From Gymnothorax reevesii (lineage: Eukaryota; Chordata; Actinopteri; Anguilliformes; Muraenidae), in the NCBI GenBank assembly GCA_029721435.1, contig CM056583.1, positions 59,424,120 to 59,488,119 on the forward strand: a stretch of DNA of 64,000 bases, given 5' to 3'. Shown here piece by piece: positions 48,248 through 59,779 of the stretch (position 1 is its first letter; each line of letters begins with the position of its first letter). Below the pieces are notes generated by a model. It did not search any database, was not told where the DNA came from, and was given only the letters and a program-made list of their open reading frames with translations. The position numbers and the translations under genes were made by a program.

Positions 48248-51200
48248 GGCCCATGTTCCTGAAGCCATTGTAAAAGTTTGTGATATAGTTGGGTCGTTTA
48301 CCGAGACGCTAACGAGAGAGACAACTATGGTTAGCCGAAGCCATTATAGTGGGATTGTTGCCAAACCGCAACTAACGAAGTCGTTGCGGCATCGTTCTCG
48401 TATACCTGACGCCAGTATAAAATTAAATTGTGGTTGGTGGATATTGCACAATGTGGCATATTATAGGTCAGCGGCGTCAGCACTTGTATTTGGGTCAATG
48501 ACAACTAAGCCTATTAAAAATGTTTTTTTTTTTTTTTAATAAATCTTTAAAAATGTACCGAATACATTTATTTGAAGTTGGATGTGTGTGGTAAACAAGT
48601 CGTAATGGTTGCACAACATTTACAAGGTTTAAGTAGTTTTAGACTTTATATGCAATTTCACCAGCCAAAAAATGTCAGGTGGTGCAACCAGAAGTTTCTT
48701 GGAAAAAAACTCACTTTCCTCTTTTTTTTCTAAGTAATTTTTTAGCAAGTATACCTGAGAGTGTCTACTCTGCCTAAAACATTACTATTTTGTAGTTGAA
48801 CTGGGTATTAAAAGTAACTTATGGATTCTTTATTGTAGGGGGTGGGTATTTTGGTTTTCCAAACAATTTAAAAGTCTACTAAGTGAGAAAAAAGAAAACG
48901 GTGTAGACATGTATTGTTGCCTGTAATTCACGAATCCAACATTTAACTTTCGTAATTGTGTGTCATAGTGGCAAAAAATGAAGAAACTAGACACTTTGAG
49001 ACCTCTCCTTAAAACTTGCAAGCGATTGGCTAATCGGCTGCCACGTATGAGAAGTAAGTTGCATCGGAGCTAGTGCATAAAATGACTTGTTTCACTCCTC
49101 GTTTCAACAGCCAATTTGGGAAAGACAAGTTATCTTATTTGGGACAAACATTCTTACCGATACATTTTTGACATACCCAATGAAATGATTTGACACAAAC
49201 TGTCCCGATTTTGTGGATTTTTAACTTTTCCAGGAAAAAAGCTCTGATCTCATCTGGGATTGCAAAACGAAAAGTTTGCATTGGTTGTAAATGCGTTTAC
49301 AATCATTTTACGTGTTCTTGCATTGTATACTACACAAAATGAATGCTAATTTTGGACTTCGAACATAGTAAGCGACTGAGAAACATGGCAACATCATACT
49401 CGCATGGACCGGTTGCTTGTGTTTATGTTTGGGTTTCACTTTCGGATATGTGCCGCAAGTCCTAGTAGTCCCCGGTGACTAGGATCACAATATGGCCAGT
49501 GCTTATGAAACAAACACAAATGCAAAATTTGAATGTCATCATCAACAACAACAATGATCAACGATTCTAAGTTACTGACAAAGCAACGTAAACACATGCT
49601 CACTTGTCAGCTTGTCTTCACAATACCGAAGCCGTACAGCGGGGCTGGGCCGTGGGCTACCCGCGTCAGGCCCGGCGGGGTAGCAGCAGAGCAAGCGGGG
49701 AGTAAGCATGAGAACGATTGTCAGAGATGTCAAGTATCACGCATTCAACATGGGTCCTACGCATTTTTTAGGCTTATTCACCGTAGTCCACAATTATTCA
49801 ATGAAAGCTCATTAATGAGATTCTCATGTGGAATTAAAATCCTTGTGCATTAAAGTTTCAGTTTCACTTGTGTAAAGGTGGACCTCACCACAAGCAACAT
49901 GGAAAGCGATTATGACTCCGGACTTCTCGTGCTTGTCTTTACTCAGGGATTGGAAACAATGCATGTGTTTCATGATCGTTTATATTGTTTTAATGAAACA
50001 AGACCATCTGAGACGTCTTTATGCAATTCCATTGCTTTTAATCTCTCAGTAAAGATAAGCATGAGAATTCCCGAGTCATAATCGATTTCCGTGACACTAG
50101 TGGGGAAATCCACTGTAATGCACGTGAAACTGATTAAATTAATGCACAATGGCTTCAATTTTGCCAGTGAATTTCTCCAGTGTGCGCTGATTGGAAAATT
50201 GCGAACTACGGCACAGGAAGGTGAATGCCACTAAGAAACGAGAGACTCTACCGAATGCGTGAGACTTGGCATCTCTTTCTTGGGAAGTGATTTAAACTCA
50301 TACCGTTGTTTGGAGTCTTGTTACAGCCTACCACTACACACCTATTTGGCATGTTGATGAATGTTATCGCAAAATCAAGGATTGATCAAGGCAAAATCAA
50401 TTATCAGTACAGAACAAACCACTGGTCAGCTGGGAACATTTGAAACTTACTTTTCACACTTCACAGGTCATATGACTACGAGGTCCGTGTGCAACGACTT
50501 TTTCGAGGGGTGGGGCTAAGGACCATACAAACCAGCCAAATTTTAGTTTTCAAATAATGATAAAAAGTTATAGAAAGCATTTACAAATGTGTGATGCATA
50601 TTCATTTGCTACATATGATCCATTTCTTCGAAAAATAGCCAAAAAATGTTCTAACCGAGTGAACCGTTAAGAACAATTAAACTATTACATTTTGTTTATT
50701 TGAAAGTGTTTCAATATAAAAATTATGCCCTCACATTAAAATTATATTAATTCATACTTTAAATTACATATTTAATGTGTTACATAGTGTTAACTTGCCC
50801 GGACGGTTGCGCCACCTGACATTTTGAGGGTTTGAGATGGCAAAACATATATATATAATTTTTATGATTAACTGGAAATATGTTGAAATTAAACAGGTTA
50901 TAAAATTATGTTATGTAATTAAATTATATTATAGAATAAAATGATGCTTATTATGAATCATTTAAAATTATTTTAAACCAAAGTAGTGCACTTGGACACA
51001 AAAATCTGCACGTCATATCATTGACCCATTTAGTCAGTGTGATCGCAGTCATTATTTCTAATTAACTATACATTCAGTCCAAAAACACTGCACTATAAGG
51101 TGTTACTTGTTCACCTCGTTAAGGCAAAACGACAATCATTCATTTAGAAGCGCAATTTTGTCCATTTCTAATTTCTGTCTTTAATTCAATTTTATCAATT

Positions 51201-51962
51201 TAATCGATCACAAAGCACAGGTTAGATAGCCTGATGTGCCAAAAAGGTTGCGCAGAAGTTCTAGAGTAGTTCACCTCTCGAAAAGTCGCCTATTGGCCAA
51301 CTTATGAGTGAATTATTTTTCTGAACTGAATTATGCCTGTTGATTAGTCGCCCTTAGATCACATCACAAAAGAAGCCATGTCTATAATTGCCAATTGATT
51401 ATTCTTATCAGTGGAAATTGTTTTTGCAAAAGAAAATGACAGAGTACAAGACAAGTGAGGAATAAAAATTTTAATGAAGTGATGTTGTGTGGCCACTCAA
51501 TTTTCAGTTCTGGCTACACCACTGATTTGAAATGCACAAAATCATGTGTCCAAACGAATGTTATTTTGCCATAACGAGATGAACAAGCAACACCTGATAG
51601 TGTGGAGTGTTTTCTTATTGAATGTGTAATTAATTAGACAAGGTGATTGTGATGGAGTCAAAACTAATAATTGTTTTAAAGAGGTGTCTAGTGCCCACCC
51701 AATTTTAGGTTCTGGCTATGCCACTGATTCAAACAGTCAAAAAAAAACTTATGTTATGATGCAACAAACCGATGAACTATCTGAGCCACAGGTATTATGC
51801 CTTTTTCCTATCTATTGCCTAATGAGCACCTGGACATGTTGTTAAAATAACTACCTTGCTCACCATAATGAGACTTAAGGGAACAGGGGACCTTCAGTAA
51901 CAATGGCATAGCAAAACCGTAACAAGTTGGCTACGCTAACGAGGGCTTCGGGAACATGGGCC
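48248..51962. mobile_element. 3.7-kb DNA-transposon-like element inside a minisatellite
   Basis: The ends are inverted repeats: ggcccatgttcctgaagcc at 48248-48266 and its complement at 51944-51962, differing at one position. A CGCTAACGAG motif lies just inside each end. No transposase is recognised. Interior inverted repeats occur (49845-50147; 51091-51123 with 51564-51597; aatgtcaggtggtgcaacc near 48672 with its near-complement near 50803). The GGGCCC-type end recalls Harbinger/ISL2EU-like elements, but the family is not proven. Confidence 0.68.
49845..50147. repeat. 303-bp near-palindrome
   Basis: The left arm (49845-49966) starts gtgcattaaagtttcagttt. The right arm (50018-50147) is its diverged complement, ending aaactgattaaattaatgca and c. 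The match is strong around gattatgactccgg and ccgagtcataatc (one base differs). Because of the symmetry, similar peptides can be read from both strands; these are not genes. Confidence 0.78.
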
Positions 51963-52145
51963 CTTGAATAGTTAGGATGTTACACATAGAGTAGGGCCTA
52001 GGATATTACCTGTTGGGAAGGGCCTTTGATGTTAAACACAGAGTAGGCCATTAGGTATTTCACACGATGTAGGGCTTTAGGTGCTTGACAAAAGAGTTGG
52101 GCTCTTCCTGCTACACATGCATTAGGGCCTTGGATGTTATGGAAT
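51963..52145 (+). repeat. Minisatellite, right part
   Basis: The array resumes with gttacacatagagtagggcc and four to five further diverged units up to ttggatgttatgg. It is the continuation of the array ending at 48247. Confidence 0.72.
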
Positions 52146-53827
52146 TGGGGTTTGTTAGCTCGTGTTGACAATTAGTTTTTCAGCATCATTTTTGCTGCAT
52201 TTTGTTATGCATGTTTGTTCTAGGGAGTTGAGATGAATTGTTATTCATACTTTCCTTGCATGAGTTGAAATCTTGTTGAATTTCTTCTGTCGCTTTGAGG
52301 CTGAATAAGGTCTGTACTTGTGTGATGGTTCATTTGGCCATAGGTATGTTGTTAGCTCTGTTGTGTCTGCTAGTAGGCTAACTGGATTATGTGAACGCTT
52401 GATTATGATAATATTTGGGGTATTCTGTGTCAAGTCACCTGAAGAAAGGAGATTTTGATACCTGCCAGCTGAGATATTGTTAAAAGTCTGTCAGATTAAA
52501 TCTCCAAATTAATCACATTTACAATGGGCTCTAAAATTACTGGCATCTCTGAATGGTGATGCACACACAATACTTTAAAAATATATACTAGCTGCTACCC
52601 GCTACCCAGAGTGAAATTGCCATTTTTTTGCGTGCATGACCGTTTTTCAAAAATCGAGCGACGTCAAGTCCTTCCTGGTGTCCAAGTAGATATTCCACCA
52701 AATTTTGTGATATGGTTGAGAACAGTTGAGAAATGTAGGAGAAAAATGTGTACATCCCCACAGACAGACAGACATCAACTTAAAATATATTATAGATTTA
52801 TGGAGAAACTCTATAACGACATGAAAATTCTGTATGATATTAATGTTCCAATGGAACCAACCGAAATTGCGACATTCCACCAGTGAGCATACCAACGGCT
52901 CGCTCTCGCTGATTTTGACCTAGACGCGGCATGGTCACACGTTGACCCGGGATAATGCAAAGGAATATTTAAGTTGCCCATTGCTACAGCTATTTATTGA
53001 CCAAATTCTCGAAGGATTGGTCAATGAGTTCTACTCAACCTGACGGGATAGGCAAAATTCTAAACAATGTGCAATCAAGCGGTACGAGCTGCGCACATGA
53101 GAAAAATCAAAACAATTTTCTGAGCTTTTAAGTTGTAGTTGATGTATCATGGCTCAAAACCAATATCCCATTTTATGTACACCAAATATTTCAAAATTGT
53201 ATGTGTCGCGTTGGAAGTTTTGGTCAGTATATTTTTACTAATTGCACGTACAGAGTGATGCCTGTCTTTAAAGTTAACATGATATTATTTGATGCATTTT
53301 ATCCAAAGCATTTATTTTAGGTTATTATTTTCATCATTTCAGGCCACTAGCGCTAGCATTTGCTTTTAGTCGGTGAGGTTTTCAAGTCAATTAAATGGCT
53401 AGTTAGCTAGCTAGCATGTTAATGCGATTTTCTCCATTAAGGTAATAAATTTGCGTCTCTACGATGGCTTAGGCATGAAACGTTTTACTACAGCCCTTCT
53501 ATTGCTGCAAAACGCGGCATTACGCATGCTGTTAGCAAACAATTTTGCATGAAGTTCCTTTTTTAAGACATGTACCTGCTCAGAAATTTCAGCCGCTGAG
53601 GAATTCATGGGTCTCTCCCCCATGACAGTGTCTAATCAGCGTCTGAAGCGATGCATTGCCAACGACGCTCGTGTCTGTTTCTGTGGCAATGGTTGCTGCT
53701 GAAACGGGATTTTGCCGGCAGGCAGATACAGATGATACAGGATTTTTGCCCGGCGGGCTGATTCAGCCTCGTGCCTCGCGCTCGTATCACATGGGAAGAT
53801 TCCCTGTATTTATAAGAAAGTTAGTAT

Positions 53828-53856
53828 CATAATTCGCTTTATCAAAGCGAATTATG
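53828..53856. repeat. Perfect 13-base hairpin, 3-base loop
   Basis: cataattcgcttt (53828-53840), loop atc, aaagcgaattatg (53844-53856). No T-run follows, and it lies mid-intron. Confidence 0.9.
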
Positions 53857-54882
53857 CCAGCCATCTCCACATTACACGGATTAGTAGATGAAAGCCTGTT
53901 ATTTGTATGCTTGCTTTGTCTGCAGACAATTTGTCTGCAATGATTTTCGGTGTATTTTATTTTTGTTGTGAGGGCAATAGGGCAGAGCTCTAGAGTTTAG
54001 TATGAAATCTGTGCACACCTGTCCCACCTGCTGCTCTAAACAACTGCTGACCTGACCTTAGCTGCACTCTGTCCACGCAGAAAATGGATTGATTTGTATT
54101 GGATGTGTTGTATCAGCAAGGAGTTGTGTAATCGTTTCCTCTAAGCGCTTTGGCTCAGGCAGGATGCGTTTGAGTGGCCGCTGTTTTGTTGAGGGTAGTA
54201 ATAATAATAATATTATTGTTAATAATAGTAATACATTTTATTTCATTGTGCCTTTCAACTCCGTGATCACAGGTGTAAACAAAAAAAAACATAATCAAGT
54301 AGGAGAGCAGCTGTGTGTGAGGAATGAATACTTATGTGAATTCTGAACATTCTAAGACTGGGAGCTGGCATTCAGGGGTCAGAGCGTCCTGCTGTGTGAG
54401 CATAAAAGATGCAGGAGTACGTAGGATGTGTTCCACAAAAGGGGCTTTCACTCTGGATTTTACGCTGAACTTGGGTTTTTTATGTGATAGGGTTCATTTG
54501 TAGTGGGGAAGCTCTTTTTCTCTTTTAATCTAAGACTATGAAAACCCCTTTAGGCTTTGGGAACCTAGTTATCACATTCAAAAACATACTCTGGAGTGTA
54601 CAAATATGGAACAAGGCAAAGAGAGAACTGGTGGACAGTGGCAGAGGGAGTGCGGGAGAGCGAGAAAGCGGGGGAGTCTGAGATGGGATAGAAGCTGAGA
54701 GAGAAGAGTCTGGGGTTGAATAACAAGTGGGAACTGAGAAGAAAGAATTGAAGTTGAAAAGATAAAGAATGTGAGGTTCTAAGAGGAGGACAGAAACAAA
54801 GAACTAGCAGGCAGGGATAACATGAATTCCATCCAGAAATGACTGCATTTGTGAATGTCTTTGTGCCTGAGTGTTTATTCTC

Positions 54883-54905
54883 GTGTGTGTGTGTGTGTGT
54901 GTGTG
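54883..54905. repeat. (GT)n microsatellite
   Basis: A run of about 11 GT dinucleotides, continuing as imperfect GT-rich sequence. Confidence 0.9.
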
Positions 54906-55257
54906 GGTGCGTGTGTGCCCCTGTGCATAAGTGGATATAAATGTGCGCGTGTCATGATGCAGGATTGAGCGCCTACATGGATATGAAATGTCTGCTGTTG
55001 GGGAAATTTGGCCAATTCTTTGCTGATGGCCCTGTTTCTATCTGTTTGTGTGACTGTGATCCTGTGGGTGTGCTCCATTTTGTGTTGTTTTGAGTCATTT
55101 CTTTTCACTTTTCGCGTTGGTGTGTGCACATCCTTGTTCATTTGTGTACCTGCGTCTTTGCATCTATAAACGCCTCTGTCTGTGTTAATATGGGTGAATC
55201 TGTGTGTGTGTTCGTGTGTGTATGGCTACTTTTGCATGTGTGGGTGCGCACACGCAG

Positions 55258-55423
55258 GTTGCAGTTCCCCCAGTTGGCCTTGCGGCGGCGCCTGGGCCAG
55301 CTGACCTGCATGTCCCGGCCTGCCTTGCGGCTTCGCTCATGGCCGCTCTCATTCCTCTACTACTTCCTGCCCTTCGGAGCGCTCAAGCCCCTGGCCAAGG
55401 TGGGCTGGCGTCCAACCAGCAGG
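55258..55423 (+). CDS. pisd: pisd, alternative exon of the short / lipid-droplet-type isoform
   Basis: The first base completes the Arg codon left by either first exon. The exon then encodes LQFPQLALRRRLGQLTCMSR, PALRLRSWPLSFLYYFLPFG and ALKPLAKVGWRPTSR, closely matching the N-terminal segment of the shorter human PISD isoform. It ends AGG before a GTAAGT donor in phase 0, joining to VALYK at 59543. WPLSFLYYFLPFGAL is a short hydrophobic hairpin with a central Pro. In human cells the splice form with this segment is reported to reach lipid droplets, while the RPLPILL form is mitochondrial. The acceptor has a GT-rich rather than pyrimidine-rich approach, as expected for a regulated exon. Confidence 0.88.
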
Positions 55424-56259
55424 GTAAGTACCAGGGAAGAGGCTGCTCGATTGGACAGTTTCGCACTGTGGGTGGAGCTTTGAATGTGCATCACTAGGGT
55501 GTGTCGTGAGTGTGGATGTGTTTTTTTTTTATCTGCCAGATCTCTCAGCATCCAGGGGTTTAAAGTCTGTGTTTCACGAATGTGATTTTTTTTGTGAAAT
55601 CTTGCTGTTAAATTTTAAATAAGACAAATTCTGCGACAGATGGTACTTTCACAGGAGAGCTGTGTTCTCTTGTGATTTTTTATGGAACCTCAGAGTAGTT
55701 TAATGTTTTCATTTGCCAATATCCTATTATCCAAATCAACTGTGTTATAATCCTGCAGATCTGATTTGAGAGAAGCAGGGGCCTTGCCACCTTCTATGCG
55801 CTCCGCCCCTTTTTGTGGGCCCTGCCCTGTTATGTTAACCACTCGCCTGACTGCCTCCTGAAAGAACTCTCTGTTTTCCCAGCTCCCTCTTAATCCTTTT
55901 GTCCTCTGCAGGCTGTTTTAATCCTTTGTTTCCCAAGGCAACGCATTTCAGGGGAACATTTCTCGTCCACCACTACCAACCCGTGCTGTTTAAGTGCCTA
56001 TAATGAGCCACGCCGTTTTGTATTCCAAATTTGATTTCTGAAACGAATTTGAAACCAGTCCTGTCTTAATTTTTATAAACTGGCTTTTGCCTTGCTGTGA
56101 TGTCCTCCAATCCCAAGCTAAACTAAACCGCATTGGCATATTGCACATGTCCTTTGCTGACTTTATTTAGAAAATGAATTGCAGCTGCATTCCTTTAGGT
56201 TCTCAAGCTTATCTAAATCTGCCACCTACCTATACTGCCCTCAGGAGAGCCAGATTTTC

Positions 56260-57102
56260 AGACAACCAGGTAAACTACAGGCACAGACTGGTATATTACA
56301 AACTGAGACTGGCACACTACAGGTAGAGAGTGACAAATTACAGGCCATGACTGGCAAACTGCAGGCAAAGTGCTAAACTACAAGCTGAGACTGGCACACT
56401 GTGCTAAACTACAAGCTGAGACTGGCACACTGTGGTCTGAGATTGTTGCTCTACAGGCAAATACTGACAAATCACTGAGTGACAGGCACATTACTGGCAA
56501 AAGCTGGCTTACTGAAGGCAAAGACCTGTAATCTGCAGTCAGGGACTGGCAAACTGCTGGCAAAGTGGTAAACTGTTAGCTGAGACTGGCGCACTATAAG
56601 CTCAGACTGGCTTACTTCAGGCAAGGCTGGTAATGTACAGGTAGAGCCCAGCACACTGCAGCCAGAGGCTGACACCACAGGCACAGACTGACATTCCACA
56701 GACTAAGAGTGGTGCACTGCTAACAGAGACTCGCATACCACTGGCAAAGGCTGGATTATTGCAAGCAAAGACTGGTAAACTACAGACATGGACGGGGATA
56801 CTGCAGGCAGAGTGGTATTCTACAGCTGGGGACTTGCTTGCTTTCTGCAAAGGCTGGATCATGTAGGCAAAGACTGGTAAAATGCAGGTGCAGACTGAAC
56901 AGAGACTGGCACACTACAGGTAGAGGCTGACAAATTAGAGACGGAGTCTAGTACATCACATTACAGACAAAGGCTGGTTATAAAGAGGCAAAGACTGGTA
57001 ATCTACAGGCAGTGACTGGTACTCTGCAGGCAAATTGGTTAACTTCAGATGGAGACTTGCTTACTACAGGTGAATGCTGTCTTGTTGCAGTAGAGAATGG
57101 TA
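56260..57102 (+). repeat. Minisatellite, left part (CTACAGGCAAAGACTGGTAAA units)
   Basis: More than 25 degenerate units of about 25-35 bases carry the phrases gactggcacactacagg, gactggtaaactgcagg and caaaggctgg in varying combination. The variation suggests a higher-order mixture of several unit types rather than one simple repeat. Confidence 0.8.
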
Positions 57103-58700
57103 CAAAACCAGTGAAGTTGGCACATTGTGTAAATCGTAAATAAAAACAGAATACAATGATTTGCAAATCCTTTTCAACCTTTATTCAATTGAATACACTG
57201 CAAAGACAAGTTACTTGTTCGAACAGGTAAACTTTGTAATTTTTTGCTAATATTAGCTCATTTGGAATTTGATGCCTGCAACATGTTTCAAAAAAGCAGG
57301 CACAAGTGGCAAAAAAGACTGAGAGAGTTGAGGAATGCTCATCAAACACTTCTTTGGAACATCCCACAGGTGAACGGGCTAATTGGGAACAGGTGGGTGC
57401 CATGATTGGGTATAAAAGTAGCTTCCCTGAAATGCTTAGTCATTCAAAAACAAGGATGGGGCGAGGGTCGCCACTTAGTGAACAAATGCGTGAGCCGATT
57501 GTCGAACAGTTTAAAAACATTATCCTCAATGAGCTATTGCAAGAAATGTAGGTATTTCATCATCTACGGTCCGTAATATCGTCAAAAGGTTCAGAGAATC
57601 TGGAGAAATCACTGCACATAAGCGACAAGGCCGAAAACCAACATTGAATGCACATGACCTTCGATCCCTCAGGCGGTACTGCATCAAAAACCGACATCAG
57701 TGTGTAAAGGACATCACCACATGCGCTCAGGAACACTTCAGAAAACCACTGTCAGTAACTACAGTTTGTCGCTACATCTGCAAGTGCAAGTTAAAACTCT
57801 ACAGTGCAAAGCGAAAGCCATTTATCAACAGCACCCCGAAACGCAGCCGGCTTCTCTGGGCCCAAGCTCATCTAAGATGGACTGATGCAAAGTGGAAAAG
57901 TGTTCTGTGGTCTGACGAGTCCACATTTCAAATTGCTTTTGGAAACTGTGGACGTCGTGTCCTATGGACCAAAGAGTAAAAGAACCTTCTGCACTGTTAT
58001 AGGCACAAAGTTCAAAAGCCAGCACCTGTGATGGTATGGGGGTGTATTAGTGCCCAAGGCATGGGCAACTTACACATATGTGAGGGCACCATCAATGCTG
58101 AAAGGTACATACAGGTTTTGGAGCAACATTTGTTGCCATCCAAGCAACGTCTTTTTCATGGACACCCCTGCTTATTTCAGCAAGACGATGCCAAGCCACA
58201 TTCTGCATGTGTTACAACAGCATGGCTCGGTAGTAAAAGAGTGTGGGTACTAGACTGGCCTGCCTGTAGTCCAGACCTGTCTCCCATTGAAAATGTGTGG
58301 CGCATTATGAAGCGTAAAATACGACAACGGAGACCCCGGACTGTTGAACAAATTAAGCTGTACATCAAGCAAGAATGGGAAAGAGTTCCACCTGAAAAGC
58401 TTCAAAAATTGGTCTCCTCAGTTCCCAAACATAAACTGAGTGTCGTTAAAAGGAAAAGCGATGTAACACAGTGGTAAAAAGGCCCCTGTGCCAACTTTTT
58501 TGCAATGTGTTGCTGCCTTTAAATTCTAAGTTAATGATTATTTGCAAAAAAAATAATAAAGTTTCTCAGTTTGAACATTAAACATCTTGTCTTTGCAGTG
58601 TATTCAACTGAATATAAGTTGAAAAGGATTTGGAAATCATTGTATTCTGTTTTTATCTACGATTTACATAATGTGCCAACTTCACTGGTTTTGGGTTTTG
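57103..58700 (+). mobile_element. Tc1/mariner-like element, best-preserved copy, inserted in the minisatellite
   Basis: TA flanks both ends (57101-57102 and 58701-58702). Inverted ends of about 110 bases (57103-57210 with 58585-58700) start caaaaccagtgaagttggca at the left. The right end has seven extra bases (cccaaaa when read inwards). The interior holds one transposase gene with only two visible lesions. The minisatellite continues on both sides. Confidence 0.92.
57456..58477 (+). pseudogene. Tc1-like transposase, one frameshift and one stop
   Basis: The gene starts at ATG 57456 (MGRGSPLSEQMREPIVEQFK). The frame shifts near 57535-57540, after which VGISSSTVRNIVKRFRESGE gives the helix-turn-helix part. 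GRKPTL follows as the hook. The catalytic residues are all present: WSDES (first Asp), QQDDAKPHSA (second Asp) and LSPIENVW (Glu), with 34 residues between the second Asp and the Glu (DD34E). An in-frame TAA at 57977-57979 interrupts the gene after the first Asp. Otherwise the frame is open to the natural stop at 58475-58477. It is about 340 codons, the usual size for Tc1 transposases. Confidence 0.9.
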
Positions 58701-58702
58701 TA

Positions 58703-59055
58703 AATCAGGCTGAGACTGACACTACAGATGGAGACTGGCCCTGTACATTAAACTACTGGAACTGGCACATTGCAGGCAACGGCTGGCGTATTGCAGGCAG
58801 ACACTGTTAATATACAGGCAAAGTGGTAAACTGCAGATGGAGACTGGATCACTACAGGCAAAGGTTGTCTTGCATAGGTAAAGAATAGTAAACCAGGCAG
58901 GAACTGGCACTGCACAGGCAAGCAATGGCATATTAGTAACAGGGAAACTACAGGCAAAGGATGGCTTACTGTAGGCAAGGACCGGTTAACTGCAAGCAGA
59001 GACTGGCAAACTGCAGGCAAAATGGTATACGACAGGTAGAGGGTAGCACGCTACT
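58703..59055 (+). repeat. Minisatellite, right part
   Basis: The array of gagactggatcactacaggc-like units resumes directly after the Tc1-like element and ends near gtagagggtagcacgctact. Confidence 0.8.
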
Positions 59056-59542
59056 GTCGAGCACGAGTAGTGGTTCACAGGAAATCATGATCAGATTATA
59101 ACCAGTGGTGTTAATCAGTGATTATGATGTTGTTTTTGGTTCTCAGATTATGGTGTTTATCTGATTATGAGGAGAAAATCAATATTTTTAATTGAGGGAT
59201 TTCATTCAGTTGTAAATGTAGGGAAAAAAGTCTCATGATGAATTAATGCATTTGTGGCTCAAGAACATTTCTTTCACTTCGTTTCATTGTTCTGTCCATT
59301 GAGAAGGTTTTGTTCAACTTATTTACTTATAAAGTCATTCACTTTATTAAAAAAATCTACCTTAATATCTACCTTACTGCTTCATGAACATTTAAAAGGG
59401 ATTTGGAGCGAGAAAAGCTCCATCCCAGTGAAATAACAGGAGTGTTGCCCAGCATCGCAGTTTTACTGCCCTCTGCTGGTCAGTCTTATCTTTCTGCACG
59501 AGCCAGTGCATCCCTCTAAAATGAAATGTTCGCCCCCTGCAG

Positions 59543-59779
59543 GTTGCTCTGTATAAGACCATCCCAACACGTTTACTCTCCCGGGCCTGGGGACGACTGA
59601 ACCAGGTGGAGTTGCCCACTTGGCTGCGGAAGCCTGTTTACAGCCTGTATATCTGGACCTTCGGGGTGAACATGAAGGAGGCAGCAGTGGAGGATCTGCA
59701 CCACTACAGAAACCTTAGCGAGTTCTTCCGACGCAAGTTGAAGCCTCAGGCGCGGCCAGTATGCGACTCGCACTGTGTG
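59543..59779 (+). CDS. pisd: pisd, shared exon (VALYK to PVCDSHCV)
   Basis: The acceptor CCCCTGCAG ends at 59542 and the exon is 79 codons long in phase 0. It encodes [20 protein letters not shown], then [20 protein letters not shown], then [20 protein letters not shown] and KPQARPVC. This is the start of the conserved decarboxylase domain and is nearly identical to human PISD. The donor GTGAGA at 59780 follows the GTG of Val, which makes [14 protein letters not shown] across the junction, as in the human protein. Both N-terminal variants join here, so the catalytic part is the same in all isoforms. Confidence 0.96.

Larger units (their letters stand above)
44755..55257 (+). other. pisd intron between proximal first exon and 55.3-kb exon
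   Basis: About 10.5 kb. It starts with a GA-rich tract and continues with unremarkable sequence to about 48 kb. Then come a minisatellite split by a 3.7-kb inverted-repeat element (48.0-52.15 kb), a Tc1-like end trace (gggctctaaaattactggca, near 52527), a perfect hairpin (53828-53856), an ATA-rich tract (about 54200-54240) and a GT microsatellite. No further exon is recognised. Confidence 0.55.
55424..59542 (+). other. pisd intron with interrupted minisatellite
   Basis: About 4.1 kb. The first 800 bases show nothing notable. Most of the rest is a minisatellite of CTACAGGCAAAGACTGG-type units split by a Tc1-like element. The last 480 bases are AT-rich intron. Confidence 0.6.

Noticed and set aside
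49878..50158. Two similar small open frames on opposite strands
   Set aside because: Their similarity comes from the 303-bp palindrome; neither has gene features.
52611..52886. 91-codon open frame on the + strand
   Set aside because: It has no ATG at the start, no recognisable domain, and is probably part of an old repeat.
56260..59055. CRISPR-like or regularly spaced repeat array
   Set aside because: Units are degenerate, contiguous and variable in length with no unique spacers, in a vertebrate intron; it is a minisatellite.
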